Below are positions 52,295 through 60,682 of a stretch of DNA of 64,000 nucleotides, in pieces; positions within the stretch are counted from its first letter, which is position 1, and each line of letters opens with the position of its first letter. A model generated the notes under the pieces. It was not told the origin of the DNA. It saw only the letters and a list, made by a program, of their open reading frames with translations, and did no database searches. Source of the DNA: Anaerocolumna xylanovorans DSM 12503 (GTDB lineage Bacteria > Bacillota > Clostridia > Lachnospirales > Lachnospiraceae); assembly GCF_900143645.1 (NCBI RefSeq), contig NZ_FRFD01000011.1:240168-304167 (forward strand), written 5' to 3'. The position numbers and the translations under genes were made by a program.

Positions 52295-54397
52295 TTATCT
52301 TTTCTTATAAAAGGCGGAGCTATTATCAAAATACTGTTTTAAACCATACTGGTTATTTAGTCCCTTTACACCGTTTGTCATCCGGGCCACAAATCCCTCC
52401 AGCTTGCCCATATATTCTTCTTCCGTAATCTCTCCCTGGGCAACCATGGTAAGCCCCTTTTCCCAGCTTGCAGTAAGCTCTGCATTTAGCAGGGATTTAA
52501 TCGAGGAATTTACCACATCGTATATCATTTCCCCAAGCAGGCTTGGTGTTATAATCTGCGTTTTCTTATTAAGTGCCAGATAATCGATCTTTACGAGTTT
52601 ATTCAGGATTTCTGCCCTGGTGGCACTGGTTCCGATTCCGCTGCCCTTAATCTGGGCCCTTAACTCTTCGTCTTCAATAAGCTGCCCTGCATTTTCCATT
52701 GCAAGGATCATAGAACCGGAATTGTATCTCTTAGGCGGAGCGGTTTCTCCTTCCTTGATCGACATTGCTTTGACAGGAAGAAGCATCCCTTTCTTTAGAT
52801 TCTTTACCACCTCCAGAAAGCCTGCATCAAAGCTTTCCTCTTCGGCTTCTTCCTTTTCATCCTTATTCCTGGTATTTCCCTCTGTGACCGCTTCCTTTCT
52901 CTTATCAAAGGAATTGGTAATCACCTTAAGATACCCTTCTTCTAAGAGAATACGGAAGGAGAAAAAGAATTTCTCTTTTCTTTGCTCTGTAGTCAGGCTG
53001 ATTTTCTGGTAGACTGCCGGAGGATAGAAGATGCTTAGGAACCTTCTGGCAATTATTTCATATACCTTAACGGCAGTAGGAGAAAGGGAATTTAATGCCT
53101 GAAAGCCTTGTCCGGTAGGAATAATGGCATAATGGTCCGTTATCTGCTTGTCATTTACATATCTGGTTCTTGCGATATTCTGATAACTTTTTTTCTCCAT
53201 TACCTCTGCCGCATAGTCCCTTACTACCGCAAAATTCCTTAATCCGCCGATATTTTTATAGATCTCCTTGGCAACTGCCGTTGATAAGACCCTGGCATCG
53301 GTTCTGGGATAGGTAACCAGCTTCTTTTCATAAAGCTCCTGGGTAATCTTAAGAGTTTCATCCGGGCTGATTTTAAAAAGTCTGGAGCAATCATTCTGAA
53401 GTTCGGCGAGATTAAATAACAGGGGAGGATTCTTATTCTCCTTCTTTTTTTCAATGGCTGTGATTTCTGCCAGAAGCTTATCATCTTCTGTCATAGTATC
53501 GGTGTAGGTATTTTTCCCGTTTTCCTGCTTTTCTGTGAAAACCGGCTCCCTGCCAATCAGTTCTTCTATTAATTTTTCGGCACTTCCCTTTTCCCGAAAG
53601 CCATTCTCTTTATATAATAAGGGAGAATTATAATATTTAGAACCCTCCACGGCTCTGAATTCTCCATCAAGGGTCCTGCCGGAAGCCTCCAGGGTATTCA
53701 AAACCCGGTAAAAGGGAGTCTTTACAAAATCCCTGATTTCTCTTTCTCTTCTTACTACCATTCCAAGGACGCAGGTCATAACCCTGCCCACGGATATGGC
53801 AGACCATTTCTTTTCCTGAAGGTAATTCGTGATATTCTGCCCATACTTTAAAGTGAGAACCCTGGAAAAATTAATTCCCATCAGGTAATCCTCTTTTGCT
53901 CTTAAATAAGCGGCAGAGGCCAGATTGTCATAGGCAGTTAAAGGCTTCGCTTCTCTGATGCCACGAAGAATCTCCTCCTCTGTCTGGGAATCGATCCAAA
54001 CCCTTTTCTTTTCTTTATTTCCCGGCACCTTTGCCATCTGGTCCACAAGGCGGTATATGTATTCTCCTTCTCTACCGGAGTCGGTACAGACATAGATACA
54101 GCTGACATCTTCTCTGTTCAGCAGGCCCTTTACCACAGAAAACTGCTTACTGACAGAGGGAATCACCTCATAACGGTACTCTTTTGGCATAAATGGAAGT
54201 GGCTCCAGATTCCAGCGCTTTAGAGCGGCATCATAGGTTTCCGGATAGCTCATGGTTACCAGGTGTCCGACGCACCAGGTAACCAGGGAGGCATCGGATT
54301 CCATGTAGCCGTCTCTTTTTTTGAAGTCTTCTTTTAAGGCTTTGGCAAATTCCTGCGCCACACTGGGTTTTTCTGATATATATAAATTCTTAGACAT
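52295..54397 (-). CDS. topB: DNA topoisomerase III (type IA)
   Basis: 700 residues. TOPRIM domain with SEKPSVAQEFAKAL and CTDSGREGEYIYR, and the catalytic Tyr in KLVTYPRTDARVLS. The RGSGIGTSATRAEIL-like block here reads IKGSGIGTSATRAEILNKL. No C-terminal zinc fingers, as in TopB/TraE-type enzymes. It decatenates DNA during replication. The residues and length match Firmicute TopB. Confidence 0.95.
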   Translation of the reverse strand: MSKNLYISEKPSVAQEFAKALKEDFKKRDGYMESDASLVTWCVGHLVTMSYPETYDAALKRWNLEPLPFMPKEYRYEVIPSVSKQFSVVKGLLNREDVSCIYVCTDSGREGEYIYRLVDQMAKVPGNKEKKRVWIDSQTEEEILRGIREAKPLTAYDNLASAAYLRAKEDYLMGINFSRVLTLKYGQNITNYLQEKKWSAISVGRVMTCVLGMVVRREREIRDFVKTPFYRVLNTLEASGRTLDGEFRAVEGSKYYNSPLLYKENGFREKGSAEKLIEELIGREPVFTEKQENGKNTYTDTMTEDDKLLAEITAIEKKKENKNPPLLFNLAELQNDCSRLFKISPDETLKITQELYEKKLVTYPRTDARVLSTAVAKEIYKNIGGLRNFAVVRDYAAEVMEKKSYQNIARTRYVNDKQITDHYAIIPTGQGFQALNSLSPTAVKVYEIIARRFLSIFYPPAVYQKISLTTEQRKEKFFFSFRILLEEGYLKVITNSFDKRKEAVTEGNTRNKDEKEEAEEESFDAGFLEVVKNLKKGMLLPVKAMSIKEGETAPPKRYNSGSMILAMENAGQLIEDEELRAQIKGSGIGTSATRAEILNKLVKIDYLALNKKTQIITPSLLGEMIYDVVNSSIKSLLNAELTASWEKGLTMVAQGEITEEEYMGKLEGFVARMTNGVKGLNNQYGLKQYFDNSSAFYKKR

Positions 54398-54500
54398 GCA
54401 TAATCCAACTTTCTACCGGTATCAAATAAAATTCATTTCTTTATCATAGCATATTTTTGCCCCGATGAAAAGACGTACTTCCGGCCATAGGAGCTAGAAT

Positions 54501-54754
54501 AAGAAAGAGTCTGGCCTGCCAGACTCTGGCGCTGATGCGCCGTCACGCAGTGACAACTTCCCTGGCGCATCATGTGCATCCCGCCCGTGGGGCTTTTTAT
54601 CTTATAGGGCGTAATTTCCTATAAGATAAGAAAGAGTCTGGCCTGCCAGACTCTAGCGCTGATGCGCTGTCACGCAGTGACAACTTCTTTGGTGCATCAT
54701 GTGCATCCCGCCCGTAGGGCTTTTTATCTTATAGGACGTAACTTCCTATAAGAT
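54501..54754. repeat. Two tandem copies of a 127-base multi-hairpin element
   Basis: Units 54501-54627 and 54628-54754 differ at about 8 of 127 positions. Each carries AGTCTGG/CCAGACT, GTCAC-GCA-GTGAC, GCGCATCA-type and ATCTTATAGG/CCTATAAGAT inverted repeats. Several substitutions fall in loops or preserve pairing, which suggests RNA or DNA structure. It fills the gap between dacF (downstream end) and topB (start). Confidence 0.85.
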
Positions 54755-54794
54755 AAAAAATCTTGGCAGCACCAGGATGCCGCCAAGATTTTTT
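54755..54794 (-). terminator. Terminator overlapping the dacF stop codon
   Basis: Stem AAAAAATCTTGGC / GCCAAGATTTTTT with a 14-base loop. The stop codon lies within its right arm. Confidence 0.8.
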
Positions 54795-55830
54795 ATTTGT
54801 TTGCACTCATAACTTTTCTTCCGTATTTGATGAGTTTAAGGGAATCCCTCCAGCGTCCTTCACTGGTGGAATTCATGATTACTGACAGCACAAGCCCTGA
54901 ATCTGTCCGGGCGGCAGATATCAGGCATCTTCCGGCAAGTCCTGTTGTACCGGTCTTTAGACCGATAACATGGGAATCATACCACATACTGTCCTTATTA
55001 ATAAGGGCATTGGTATTCCATAAGGGTAACGCCCTGCCGTTAACCATCTTTATGGTAGCTGTCCTTTCCTTGGCAATCTTGGTTATTGTTTCACTTTTAA
55101 TGGCTTTCAGGCCGATTTTTGCCATGTCGTAGGCAGTGGAATACTGCCCGATCGCATCATAGCCGTCAGGAGATATAAAGCAGGAATTTTCAGCCCCTAA
55201 TCTTCTTGCCTTATCATTCATAAGGCGGGTAAATTCCCTGATGGCCGCCATTTCATCGGCCTTGTTATCCTTAAGGGACTTTCTTCCCGTATAGACTGCC
55301 AAAGCATAAGCTGCATCGTTACCGGAGGGTAACAGCATTGCCTCCATAAGATTGTAGACCTTAAGTTTGTCCCCGGCTCTTAAACCGGCTCTGGAAGAAT
55401 CGTAAGGTATCATGCTGACTTCCTTCCCTACTTTCACCATCTCACTGGTCTTACACCAGTCAAGTACGACCAGTGCCGTTAAAAGCTTTGCCGTACTGGC
55501 TGGAAATATCGGTTCAAGAGCATTCTTATGATACAGAACTTTTCCGTCTTCTGCATCCACTAAAACGGCTGCCTTGGCATCAACCGAAATTTCCGGATTG
55601 CTTACAGAAAGTGCTTCCTTTACCTCTTCGCTGCATTTCATAGCAGGAATATAGGACATATAATCCACAGAACCGCCGTCAGAAATCAACGGCAGGTTAT
55701 CATCTGCCTTTGCATAAACGGCTCTTACTTCATAAATGTTATTTCCTATAAGCGGTATTGCATAAAAAAGATTATGAATGAAAACAGTAAAGCATAATAA
55801 GATTATTATAACGTTTGATATTTTTTTCAT
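54793..55830 (-). CDS. D-alanyl-D-alanine carboxypeptidase (PBP5/DacF-type)
   Basis: 345 residues. Signal peptide/TM about 5-28. Active-site motifs: STAK (Ser112, Lys115), SGN at 169-171 and KTG in HVIGLKTGTTG. It trims the terminal D-Ala of peptidoglycan stem peptides outside the membrane. The usual C-terminal beta domain is missing; the chain stops soon after the KTG region, so it is a short single-domain form like several clostridial enzymes. Confidence 0.93.
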   Translation of the reverse strand: MKKISNVIIILLCFTVFIHNLFYAIPLIGNNIYEVRAVYAKADDNLPLISDGGSVDYMSYIPAMKCSEEVKEALSVSNPEISVDAKAAVLVDAEDGKVLYHKNALEPIFPASTAKLLTALVVLDWCKTSEMVKVGKEVSMIPYDSSRAGLRAGDKLKVYNLMEAMLLPSGNDAAYALAVYTGRKSLKDNKADEMAAIREFTRLMNDKARRLGAENSCFISPDGYDAIGQYSTAYDMAKIGLKAIKSETITKIAKERTATIKMVNGRALPLWNTNALINKDSMWYDSHVIGLKTGTTGLAGRCLISAARTDSGLVLSVIMNSTSEGRWRDSLKLIKYGRKVMSANK

Positions 55831-55989
55831 TACAAGCTCCTGTTAAAAGCTTATACCCATTTTCTGATACCCAGTATTAATATTCTCCAAAATTGTTTAA
55901 AGTATGTTTTCTCCTCGATAATTTTACCACTATACTTTTAACCCTATATTCGATATAATATTCCTATTAACACAATGAAGGAGAAATTT

Positions 55990-56874
55990 ATGGACGAATA
56001 TCAGATATTCAGTGATTCTTCCTGTGACACACCAAAAGAACTGCTGGACTTACACCATATAACTCTGGTACCTTTTTATATTACGTTTGATTTAGAACAC
56101 TATTATAAAGAAAATGAAGAAATAAGCAACGAAGAATTCTATCTAAGGCTAACGAAAGAAAAGGTATTTCCCAAGACTTCACTTCCCTCCATCATGGATT
56201 ATTTCCATGCCTTCGAAAAGGAAATTGTGAAAGGAAAAAACATTCTCTGCCTGTGCCTTACCCAAAAATTCAGCGGCTCTTATCAGGCAGCCGTAAACGC
56301 CAGAGAACTCCTGATAGAAAAATATCCTGACAGCAAGATACATATTGTAGATTCCATACAGGCTACTGCAGGCCAGGGAATCCTGCTGATGCAGGCAGCA
56401 TACTTAAAAGAAGCCGGCTATTCGCTGGAAGAAAGCGTAGACCGTCTGGAAAAAATCAAAAAAACAACACGAATCATGTTTACGGTAGATACCCTGGAAT
56501 ACCTTGCAAAGGGCGGGCGAATCGGAAAAGTAGCTTCCCTGGCTGGTACTATGCTTAACATAAGACCTATGATTCAATTAAAGGATGCCGAGCTTATCCC
56601 CTACTCCAATATCAGGGGACGCAAAAAATCCCTGGATAAGATCCTTTCCATGACAGAAGAATACTTTACAGACAATAACGAGCGTTACGAAGATTATGAT
56701 TTCTGCCTGGCAAATGCCACTACCCTTGATGATACAAGGGCTGTTCAGGCACAGCTTGAGAGCCTTATCGGAAGACCCATTACATACCCGGTATTTCAGA
56801 TAGGTGTAACCATCGGTACGAATACCGGTCCCGGTGCTGTAGGTGTCTGTTTTGTAAGAAAGTTTGATAGGTAA
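55990..56874 (+). CDS. DegV-family protein
   Basis: 294 residues from ATG 55990; the ATG five codons upstream lies inside the AAGGAG ribosome binding site. Family blocks: IFSDSSCDTPKELL, LCLTQKFSGSYQAA, TVDTLEYLAKGGRIGK and NTGPGAVGVCF. DegV proteins bind fatty acids and partner with fatty acid kinase; the exact role here is unknown. Confidence 0.92.
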   Translation: MDEYQIFSDSSCDTPKELLDLHHITLVPFYITFDLEHYYKENEEISNEEFYLRLTKEKVFPKTSLPSIMDYFHAFEKEIVKGKNILCLCLTQKFSGSYQAAVNARELLIEKYPDSKIHIVDSIQATAGQGILLMQAAYLKEAGYSLEESVDRLEKIKKTTRIMFTVDTLEYLAKGGRIGKVASLAGTMLNIRPMIQLKDAELIPYSNIRGRKKSLDKILSMTEEYFTDNNERYEDYDFCLANATTLDDTRAVQAQLESLIGRPITYPVFQIGVTIGTNTGPGAVGVCFVRKFDR

Positions 56875-56894
56875 TCCTTTCGGATTTCTTCAAC

Positions 56895-56970
56895 CTAGCT
56901 TCCATGCAATATCCCAGGCTCGCCGGTAGATTGTTTGCAATCTGCACGATACTGCTCCAATAAAATTTGA
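56895..56970 (-). repeat. Palindromic repeat module, copy H (between degV and glyA)
   Basis: Homologous to the module at 48898: CATGCAA..., GTAGATTG, TTGCAATCTGCACGATACTGC. Here it is downstream of genes on both strands, not at a start codon. Confidence 0.6.
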
Positions 56971-57022
56971 AAAATGCCTTGCTTTCTTGTAACCAACATC
57001 TGGTGAGAAAGCAAGGCATTTT
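56971..57022. terminator. Bidirectional terminator between degV-type gene and glyA
   Basis: Long perfect stem AAAATGCCTTGCTTTCT / AGAAAGCAAGGCATTTT, A/T-flanked, serving both convergent genes. Confidence 0.9.
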
Positions 57023-57037
57023 CTATTCTATTATTTC

Positions 57038-58279
57038 TTATTTATAAAGCGGGTATTTTTCAGTTAAAGACCTTACAAGCTCCATAGCCTCTGCCTTGTT
57101 CTTGTCCACATCTGCAATTAACAGACTGATAGCTTCTGCAATAACATCCATATCCGGGGCCTTCATACCTCTTGTTGTAACCGCAGGCGTTCCAAGGCGG
57201 ATACCGCTGGTAACAAAAGGTGATGCGGGATCATTTGGAATGGTATTCTTGTTACAGGTTATATTTGCTGCATCCAACAGCTTTTCAGCTTCCTTACCGG
57301 TAACACCTTTATTCTGAAGGTCAACTAACATTAAGTGGTTGTCCGTTCCTCCTGAAACAATCTGAAAGCCCCTTTCGGTAAGCCCCTTGGAAAGAGCCTG
57401 TGCATTTTCGATAATATTTCCTGCATATACCTTAAAAGAGGGATCAAGAGCTTCTTTAAAACATACCGCTTTTGCTGCTATTACATGCATCAGGGGGCCT
57501 CCCTGAATTCCCGGGAATACCGCCTTATTAAGCTTATGCTCTTCTGCGAATTCCGCGCTGGATAAAATCATACCGCCTCTTGGTCCTCTTAAGGTCTTAT
57601 GCGTGGTGGTAGTAGTTACATGAGCATAGGGAATAGGGCTTTCATGATAGCCTGCTGCTACCAGTCCTGCAATATGGGCCATGTCCACCATAAGGTAAGC
57701 ACCTGCTGCATCTGCAATTTCCCTGAAACGTTTAAAATCTATCTTTCTGGCATAAGCACTGGCACCTGCCACGATTAATTTCGGTTTCACACTAAGAGCA
57801 ATTTTCTCAAGCTCCTCATAGTCAATAAAGCCTTCATCATTTACTCCGTAGGGCACAATGTTAAAATAGCTTCCGGACATATTAACCGGACTGCCGTGTG
57901 TTAAGTGTCCGCCATGGGCAAGATTCATCCCCATAACTGTATCACCGGGTTTAATCAATGCGAAAAATACTGCCATATTTGCCTGTGCACCGGAATGAGA
58001 CTGAACATTGGCATAAGTACAGCCAAACAGCTCCTTTGCACGCTGGATAGCCAGATTTTCTGCGATATCAACGAATTCGCAGCCGCCATAATACCTCTTG
58101 CCCGGATATCCTTCTGCATATTTATTCGTAAGAGGGCTTCCCATAGCAGCCATTACTGCCTTGCTGACAAAATTCTCGGAAGCAATCAGCTCAATATGAT
58201 CTTCCTGCCTGCCGATTTCCTTCTGGATAGCCTCGGCAAGTTCTGTGTCAAATCCCACAACTTCATCAAAAGAATACAT
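57038..58279 (-). CDS. glyA: Serine hydroxymethyltransferase
   Basis: 413 residues, full length. PLP-lysine in TTTTTHKTLRGPRGG; start IELIASENFVS and GYPGKRYYGGCEFVD are diagnostic. Interconverts serine and glycine with tetrahydrofolate, the main one-carbon source. GGAGGTAAAAAG precedes the ATG. No riboswitch recognised in the 5' region. Confidence 0.97.
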   Translation of the reverse strand: MYSFDEVVGFDTELAEAIQKEIGRQEDHIELIASENFVSKAVMAAMGSPLTNKYAEGYPGKRYYGGCEFVDIAENLAIQRAKELFGCTYANVQSHSGAQANMAVFFALIKPGDTVMGMNLAHGGHLTHGSPVNMSGSYFNIVPYGVNDEGFIDYEELEKIALSVKPKLIVAGASAYARKIDFKRFREIADAAGAYLMVDMAHIAGLVAAGYHESPIPYAHVTTTTTHKTLRGPRGGMILSSAEFAEEHKLNKAVFPGIQGGPLMHVIAAKAVCFKEALDPSFKVYAGNIIENAQALSKGLTERGFQIVSGGTDNHLMLVDLQNKGVTGKEAEKLLDAANITCNKNTIPNDPASPFVTSGIRLGTPAVTTRGMKAPDMDVIAEAISLLIADVDKNKAEAMELVRSLTEKYPLYK

Positions 58280-58402
58280 CTTTTTACCTCCATTGGCCTT
58301 TTAGCAGTATTATATCACAGCAAATCTATTATTAAAAGCGATATTTCACCCTATTGTAAATAAGCTGTGCTTATAAACGCGAATAATTATGCATCTTTCA
58401 AA

Positions 58403-59026
58403 TTAGCTCTTAATCCCCTGGAGCATTAACTTTACCGTTTCTTTCAGCATCTCTTCACAATATCCGTGTTCCTCTATATAATGCTCCCTTCTGGGAATTA
58501 CTCTCTGTGCAATACCAAAAGCTGCATTGACCAGCACATCCGCCGCAAATTCCGGATTTTCCACCTTTTTTATACTGCCGTCCTTCATCCCCTCCAAAAA
58601 CATCCGGTATATTCCCATATCCTTATTCTTATTAAACTGTATATATTCACTGGCTTCCTCTGACTCCGGGTAGCTGTCGGTAAAGTACTGGTCAAATTCA
58701 TCCAGAAAACGAATCTCTTCTCTGCTGCTTATCAGCTTTTCCGCAAACAAATCCATTCCTTTCTCAAGCTTTTGGAAGCCGTTTTGAAGGTCTTTCTGCT
58801 CTATAAGAGTTCCTTCTATCGAATCTTTTAAGCTGCTAAGAATATCCTTTGCAATATAAAAGGCAATCAGCTCCTTGCCCGTAAAATGCCGGTACAGGGT
58901 GCTTCTTCCTATCCCTGTCTTTTTAGCAATATCCTTCATCTCCGTCTCACGTATTCCCTTTGTTAAAAAAAGCTCTCTGGATACCTCCAATATCTTCTTA
59001 TCCATCTCATCTAATACCTTTGGCAT
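58403..59026 (-). CDS. TetR-family transcriptional regulator
   Basis: 207 residues from ATG 59026 (GGAGAG upstream; longer starts to 59104 are less likely). N-terminal HTH (KKILEVSRELFLTKGIRETEMKDI... GRSTLYRHFTGKE). C-terminal ligand domain of the TetR_C type. Target unknown; the nearest divergent gene is the aldo/keto reductase, across a MITE-like element. Confidence 0.88.
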   Translation of the reverse strand: MPKVLDEMDKKILEVSRELFLTKGIRETEMKDIAKKTGIGRSTLYRHFTGKELIAFYIAKDILSSLKDSIEGTLIEQKDLQNGFQKLEKGMDLFAEKLISSREEIRFLDEFDQYFTDSYPESEEASEYIQFNKNKDMGIYRMFLEGMKDGSIKKVENPEFAADVLVNAAFGIAQRVIPRREHYIEEHGYCEEMLKETVKLMLQGIKS

Positions 59027-59128
59027 TATTCTCTCTCCGTCCCATGTACTTATCCCTGCACATCCTTGAATTATTTTCTTCATTATAGGAGGTGCCATAT
59101 TCATTTGTCAACCCGTTAAAAACAGCCC

Positions 59129-59430
59129 CGGAAAACGCATGAAGGAACTTATTGCAAATAACCAGATGATTTGGACTTATATTTAGGAATTTTCTATTGA
59201 AATGTTTCTAATGACACTTAAATGGCAGAAACTGTGACCTGGTAAAATTATACCATTGTTTGAGCTCACAGCGCTGCCTATTAGTAACTTTCAGCGAGTT
59301 TGGTATAAATTTGCATGTTAGGGAACAGTTGCTGGCGTTTTAGTGGAATTTGGAACGTTGAACGAGAAAATGAATAAATGTAAGTCCAAATCATCGTCAT
59401 TTTATCAATACATCCTTCATACGTTTTCCG
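59129..59430. mobile_element. MITE-like element, about 302 bases with about 55-base terminal inverted repeats
   Basis: Left end (59129-59184) and right end (59376-59430) are inverted copies: CGGAAAACG(C/T)ATGAAGGA at the tips and GATGATTTGGACTTA(T/C)ATTTA inside, with a less similar stretch between. The internal 190 bases hold no open frame. No clear target-site duplication was seen. Confidence 0.7.
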
Positions 59431-59561
59431 CGAGTATTTCCCCGCAATGCCTGTCCGCTGGAATAATATTTGTATTTTATGTATTTGTGATATAATACTA
59501 TTAGATTATTCCCATAATCGTTTCCGCACTTAAGCAAAATTCCACCAGAAAGGACAATATT

Positions 59562-60572
59562 ATGGACTTCGTAACATTAGGAAAAACAGGAATTACCGTT
59601 AATAAAAACGGCTTTGGTGCGCTGCCTATCCAAAGAATCACAAAGGAAGAGGCTGCCCGCCTGCTAAGAAAATCCTATGACAAAGGCATACGTTTTTTTG
59701 ATACCGCCCGCTTTTATACAGACAGTGAAGAAAAAATCGGTTATGCCTTAAAGGATGTAAGAGAAAATATTTATATCGCCTCTAAGACAATGACTACAAA
59801 AGCAGAGGAGTTCTGGAATCAGTTACATACAAGCTTAAAGGAATTGCAGACGGATTATCTGGATTTATACCAATTCCACAATCCTTCCTTTTGTCCCAAA
59901 CCAGGTGACGGAACAGGACTGTATGAAGCAATGCTAGAAGCCAGGGAAATGGGACTTATACGCCACATCGGTATCACCAATCATAGAATAGCTGTTGCAA
60001 GGGAAGCCATCGAGTCCGGTCTTTATGAGACCTTACAGTTTCCTTTCAGCTATCTTTCCACAGAAAAAGAGCTGGAGCTTGTTAAGCTATGTAAGGAACA
60101 TGATATGGGCTTTATTGCAATGAAAGCCCTGTCCGGGGGACTGATTACAAAATCCGCCGCCGCGTACGCTTATCTGGCACAATTTGATAATGTACTTCCC
60201 ATCTGGGGTGTTCAAAAGGAGGAGGAACTGGACGAATTCCTGTCCTATATTGATGCTCCGCCGTCACTTGACAAAGAACTGATGGCTATCATTGATAATG
60301 ACCGTAAAGAGCTTGGCGGTGATTTCTGCCGGGGCTGCGGCTATTGTCTGCCATGTCCCAAGTCAATTGATATTCCCACCTGCGCCAGAATGTCCCTGCT
60401 AATCAGAAGAGCTCCCTTATCCGTCTATCTGAATTCCGAGCATCAGGATAAGATGGCTAGAATCAAAGAATGTATTAACTGCAATCACTGTAAAAACCAC
60501 TGTCCTTACGGATTGGATACCCCCTCCCTTTTGACGGCCAACCTAAAGGATTATGAAACTTTTATCCATTAG
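59562..60572 (+). CDS. Aldo/keto reductase with C-terminal 4Fe-4S domain
   Basis: 336 residues. AKR barrel: FDTARFYTDSEEKIGYAL, YLDLYQFHNPSF and IRHIGITNHRIAVAREAI. The C-terminal about 70 residues carry two Cys clusters, CRGCGYCLPCPKSIDIPTC and CINCNHCKNHCPYG, for Fe-S centres. The catalytic Tyr region is FYTD. This ferredoxin-like AKR type is common in anaerobes; substrate unknown. A TATAAT at 59491 with a weak -35 is a possible promoter. Confidence 0.92.
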   Translation: MDFVTLGKTGITVNKNGFGALPIQRITKEEAARLLRKSYDKGIRFFDTARFYTDSEEKIGYALKDVRENIYIASKTMTTKAEEFWNQLHTSLKELQTDYLDLYQFHNPSFCPKPGDGTGLYEAMLEAREMGLIRHIGITNHRIAVAREAIESGLYETLQFPFSYLSTEKELELVKLCKEHDMGFIAMKALSGGLITKSAAAYAYLAQFDNVLPIWGVQKEEELDEFLSYIDAPPSLDKELMAIIDNDRKELGGDFCRGCGYCLPCPKSIDIPTCARMSLLIRRAPLSVYLNSEHQDKMARIKECINCNHCKNHCPYGLDTPSLLTANLKDYETFIH

Positions 60573-60585
60573 AGATGACATCTCC

Positions 60586-60614
60586 TTGACTTCTTTCCGG
60601 CAAAATGATATATT
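60586..60614 (+). promoter_or_regulatory. Promoter of the GH3 gene
   Basis: TTGACT (60586-60591), 17-base spacer, TATATT (60609-60614). Confidence 0.6.
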
Positions 60615-60626
60615 CAAATTACAGCA

Positions 60627-60638
60627 GGACACGTGTCC
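60627..60638 (+). promoter_or_regulatory. Palindromic operator candidate at the GH3 promoter
   Basis: Perfect 12-base palindrome GGACACGTGTCC, 13 bases downstream of the -10, where a repressor would block the start. The binding protein is unknown. Confidence 0.5.
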
Positions 60639-60682
60639 CGCGCATAGTTCCGTTAACTATCATTAAGTAAAGGAGAATACTT

